Below are positions 61,176-64,000 of a DNA stretch of 64,000 bases, one piece after another. The translations under genes were made by a program, and so were the position numbers. How positions within the stretch are numbered: position 1 is the stretch's first letter; each line of letters begins with the position of its first letter. The notes below the pieces were generated by a model. The model was not told the DNA's origin. It did no database searches and saw only the letters and a program-made list of their open reading frames with translations. This DNA comes from Symsagittifera roscoffensis (taxonomy: Eukaryota > Xenacoelomorpha > Acoela > Convolutidae): contig NC_087065.1 in the NCBI RefSeq assembly GCF_963678635.1, positions 63,266,754-63,330,753 of the forward strand, read 5' to 3'.

Positions 61176-64000
61176 CTAGATCAAAACAAAAAGTTTAACA
61201 AGTTCAATAATCAAAACTTGGTTGATTGGTTCAAGTTTTAACACACAAAGACAATCAAGTTTTTTTCTCCTTCTCTTCTCTTCTTTGTTCACGTCTTCAC
61301 TCCATCGCTTCTCCATCCTGATCTTCAACTTCGCTGTCTTCCAGGATTTCTCCAACATATCCATGGAGTTTCGGGCCGTGCCCCAACTCTCCTGTTCCAA
61401 CAGCCTCGGTTTGCAACAAGGTAGCAAGTCAACATTAACCTTTTGCTCCCGGTTCCTGCAAAAGCTGTTGTGAAGACATAGGCTCACATTTCTTTCTAGG
61501 TCAGCTCTTAAGACCTCTTTCTTCTCATCTTCAGTTACACAAGGCGCTCCAGCTACCCGCTTCACCGCCGTGGTGACCGCGTTTCTGTGCGTCAGAAATG
61601 CTCTCTTATAGGCTCCTGGTCCTATAATTAGCTGGAAAGACTGATAGGCTTCCGTGTTCCTCGACATGTGACGCTTCGCGCGTTCATACATCCATGATGT
61701 CATCACTGCACGGAACCAAGGCATCAATCTTTGCCTTGACCATATTCTTTCAATGGCTTTAGGTATTCTCAGAACCTTGCAGGTGGTTCTGAAAAGATCC
61801 AATTCACGACTCATCTTCACGTTGCTCAGCTGTTCAGGAGTCGGCACGGACGTCTCCTGTTCACTTGTGTCCGCGTTAGCCTCCAGCCATCTCACTGCCA
61901 GCATGGCACTAACAACCACGATTGACACCTGTTGATTCTGATCGGGCAACCCCGTAGAGTACAACTCCTCCACGTCCCATACTAGCATCAGATTCCCGCG
62001 TTTGGGGTACCACAACGTCTGCGCCTAGCAGTGGCAAGGATACTCCCCATGGGTTCTCACTATGTTCCTTCGGGTCCGATACCCTGCGGCTCCCAGCAAC
62101 GGTTCCACCTCCATCAGAATTCTGTGCAAGTCGTCTTTCTCTTCTATGGTGGGGAATTCAGTGGGTAACGCTCCACTCGCTTTCTGTTTCTGGAACTCAC
62201 TCACATGGCCTTCGTTTAATCTCAGAAACTCTTCACCCACTACGTTTTGCAACTCGCCTTCAGATCTCTTCGGGACTGCCCGAAAGATCTTTGCCAACAA
62301 ATCATATGACCTCTCCGACATTCTGGCCAACCTCACGCACTTTGGCACAGAGAAAAGTTGGTCAATCAACACCTGCTGTGTCCTCGCATCCATCACCACC
62401 ATGTGTGTAGGATATCTACTTCTGCAATATGGTGCGGAGCGTGAACCCACCAGATATTTTGAACCAGTAGGTTTATGATAGGCTTCACTATCTTTCAGAT
62501 TCTTTTCGTTCTCCAGAGCTTCTCTCCAGCCTCCGATCTTCTGCTCCGTCTGCAATGCTCCAGGGAATACTTCCACGCTGAGGGACGTCACTAGCTCATG
62601 GGCACGCTCCAGGCGCTCAAGCGATTATATCGAACTCATCATGCTACAAAATCCCAAGGCTGTGATCAAGTTTACATCCGTCACCCCATGACAGTCCGCG
62701 ACCAACTCCATACCACTCTTATCCGACATGCTCAATCTTCCGTACAATCGTGCCAGTTGCCGATGCTGCTCGCTCAGCGTAACCAGGCAGTGTCCCAAGT
62801 TGCAAACATGTCCTTCCATCCCACTATGTTGAGCCAAGCATGTGCCTTGCTTCAACCAGTTGCTCGATGGACCTTCCTCGGACAGCTCCGTGGATGGGTT
62901 GCTCTTCTGCTTCGTCAACCTCATGGCCAGCAGATGGTGTATCATGGCCAGATCATGTAGACTCGCGTCATCATCCAGGTCTAACGTGACATCCACCGTC
63001 ATGTCCCAGATTAAACCGGCGTTAGGATGAGGACACCAGGAAGGCTTCATGAGTTCCCACATCGTAACTAGACTGGTTTTCAAGGGATCGTCCCAAGAAC
63101 CACAATCAAAACTCACTTGCCCCTTTAGCTCGGGAACCGAGGGTTCGACCACTCGTTCTTCCAAGATAATTCCCAGCTTGGATTGTTCCACCATCAGCAT
63201 TTCAGTTTCTTTAATCCGTTCAACCCAGAAATTGAGTACTATGACTTGCTCATAGTCGAAGTACGCTTCCTTGGCTTCTTCATTCACGAAGGGATTATAC
63301 GCCATCCCTGGTTTGCCAGACACATATTGGAACGACTTCAGTCTCCCAGTGTTGCAAAGTCTCTCTGTCCCTTGACTGCTTCAATCAACTCCCGGCTCAC
63401 TTTCAATTCTTTGTTGGAATATCTTCTCACCTCTTCCAACTTGCGATAGCTCTCCATGTCATTCGACTCCTTATTTGGTACAGTCAACGGCATGTCCTGA
63501 TATAGTTCCAGGAATGCCCTAAAGAAGTTCCTTTCGCAATCAACTCCCTTTTGCCGAATGATCTTTATACATTCTCCCAAAACAGGAGTGGGGATACGAT
63601 CCACCACGAACCTGACAAAGCAAAGGGCATCCTTACGCTTAGCCCATGCTATCGCAGAATCGTCTTTTGAAATCAACGCTCGCAGAGCTTCCATCAACTC
63701 CAGCTCCTGTTCCCGTGGTTTCGAATCATTACTGGCTTCATATTCCGCCCTCTTGATGCCCATCAAGCACCAAGCCAACCGTACTTGCAGATTGATGAGC
63801 TAGGTTCTCATGTAAGGATGAGCTAGGTATGCTGCCACCGTATGCTGCTAGGTATGCTGCCATCGCTTCTCGCTCCAAGCCATCAGGTGCCCTCTCGCGG
63901 AGTTTCTCGCTTTCAACATCTCCACATAACCCCCTGCTGGATCTCCCATGTGGACCGATTCCGGCACAGTGACTCGACTGTACTCGACCACGTCGAGTTG
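61176..64000 (-). pseudogene. unidentified long coding region, broken, runs off the window
   Basis: Minus strand. 63323-61176 is one frame of 716 codons with only TAA at 62625-62627 and TAG at 62025-62027; the sequence across each stop (SLERLERAHELVTSL; HC-stop-AQTLWYPK) still looks coding. Upstream, 63778-63338 is a different frame ending KGQRDFATLGD, joined by a one-base shift to GRLKSFQYVSGKPGMAYNPF. Upstream again, 64000-63849 reads GDPAGGYVEMLKARNS and stops inside a short duplication (63826-63862). Leu/Glu/Arg-rich, mainly helical-looking, no RT, transposase or protease motif that I recognise. Less AT-rich than its surroundings. It could be an endogenous viral element, a large transposon gene or a host pseudogene. 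Confidence 0.6.
63826..63862. repeat. short tandem duplication ggtatgctgcc
   Basis: aggtatgctgccaccgtatgctgctaggtatgctgccatcgc: a 12-bp word repeats about three times and introduces a stop into the unidentified coding region. Confidence 0.7.

Noticed and set aside
18121-62627. Alternative genetic code with TAA/TAG as sense codons
   Set aside because: Isolated TAA/TAG codons occur in three long frames, but other element ORFs end normally in TAA and reading through them meets more stops soon; nonsense mutations explain it better.

Overview
The window is nuclear DNA of an animal, most likely an AT-rich marine or other invertebrate; the phylum cannot be read from the sequence. Evidence: spliced host genes with GT-AG introns, an animal synaptic scaffold protein (RIM-binding protein), and a dense load of eukaryotic repeats (Ty3/gypsy, Penelope-like, jockey/CR1-type LINE, hAT MITEs, tRNA-derived SINEs, foldback elements, minisatellites).

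Layout. (1) 250-14403, plus strand: 3' half of a RIM-binding-protein gene. It has three fibronectin type III repeats, SH3-II and SH3-III, with introns holding decayed repeats. Its last exon has two long overlapping reading frames selected by a tandem AGAG acceptor and a 22-nt microexon. (2) 14906-33785: an 18,880-bp LTR retroelement inserted about 500 bp downstream of that gene, on the opposite strand. It has 410-bp TG...CA LTRs that differ at one base and a perfect 4-bp TTAG target duplication. In element order it carries a basic leader ORF, one very long gag-pro-RT-RNaseH-integrase frame with a single TAA inside RT, two tiny membrane proteins, a 367-codon Pro/Ser/Gln-rich frame without ATG, an 872-aa envelope-like glycoprotein, and a final frame split by one TAA into a Pro/Ser-rich and a 336-aa part, followed by a 78-nt canonical intron. 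This retrovirus-like element with several accessory genes is the most unusual object here. (3) 33786-40485: gene-free DNA with a young hAT MITE (perfect 8-bp duplication), a 1.4-kb foldback element and tRNA-derived SINEs. (4) 40486-44187, minus strand: a complete three-exon PLP-dependent serine racemase/threonine dehydratase-type gene whose phases join exactly to 335 aa; intron 2 holds a LINE fragment and intron 1 a perfect palindrome. (5) 44188-53750: minisatellites built on TCGA/GTCGAAA words, a 261-bp tandem duplication, and a degraded gypsy-type pol. (6) 53755-58900: a LINE remnant (plus) and a Penelope-like element (minus) with GIY-YIG endonuclease and a PHD-like zinc-finger fragment embedded in its RT. 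(7) 61176-64000, minus: a long, less AT-rich coding region of unrecognised family, broken by two or three in-frame stops and a frameshift, running off the window edge.

Only two host genes can be supported. Within the LTR element the gene order, ORF overlaps and splice signals suggest a retrovirus-like programme: full-length RNA for Gag-Pol and spliced or polycistronic RNAs for the membrane, envelope and accessory products. All joins and functions are read by eye; no alignment or database search was run.
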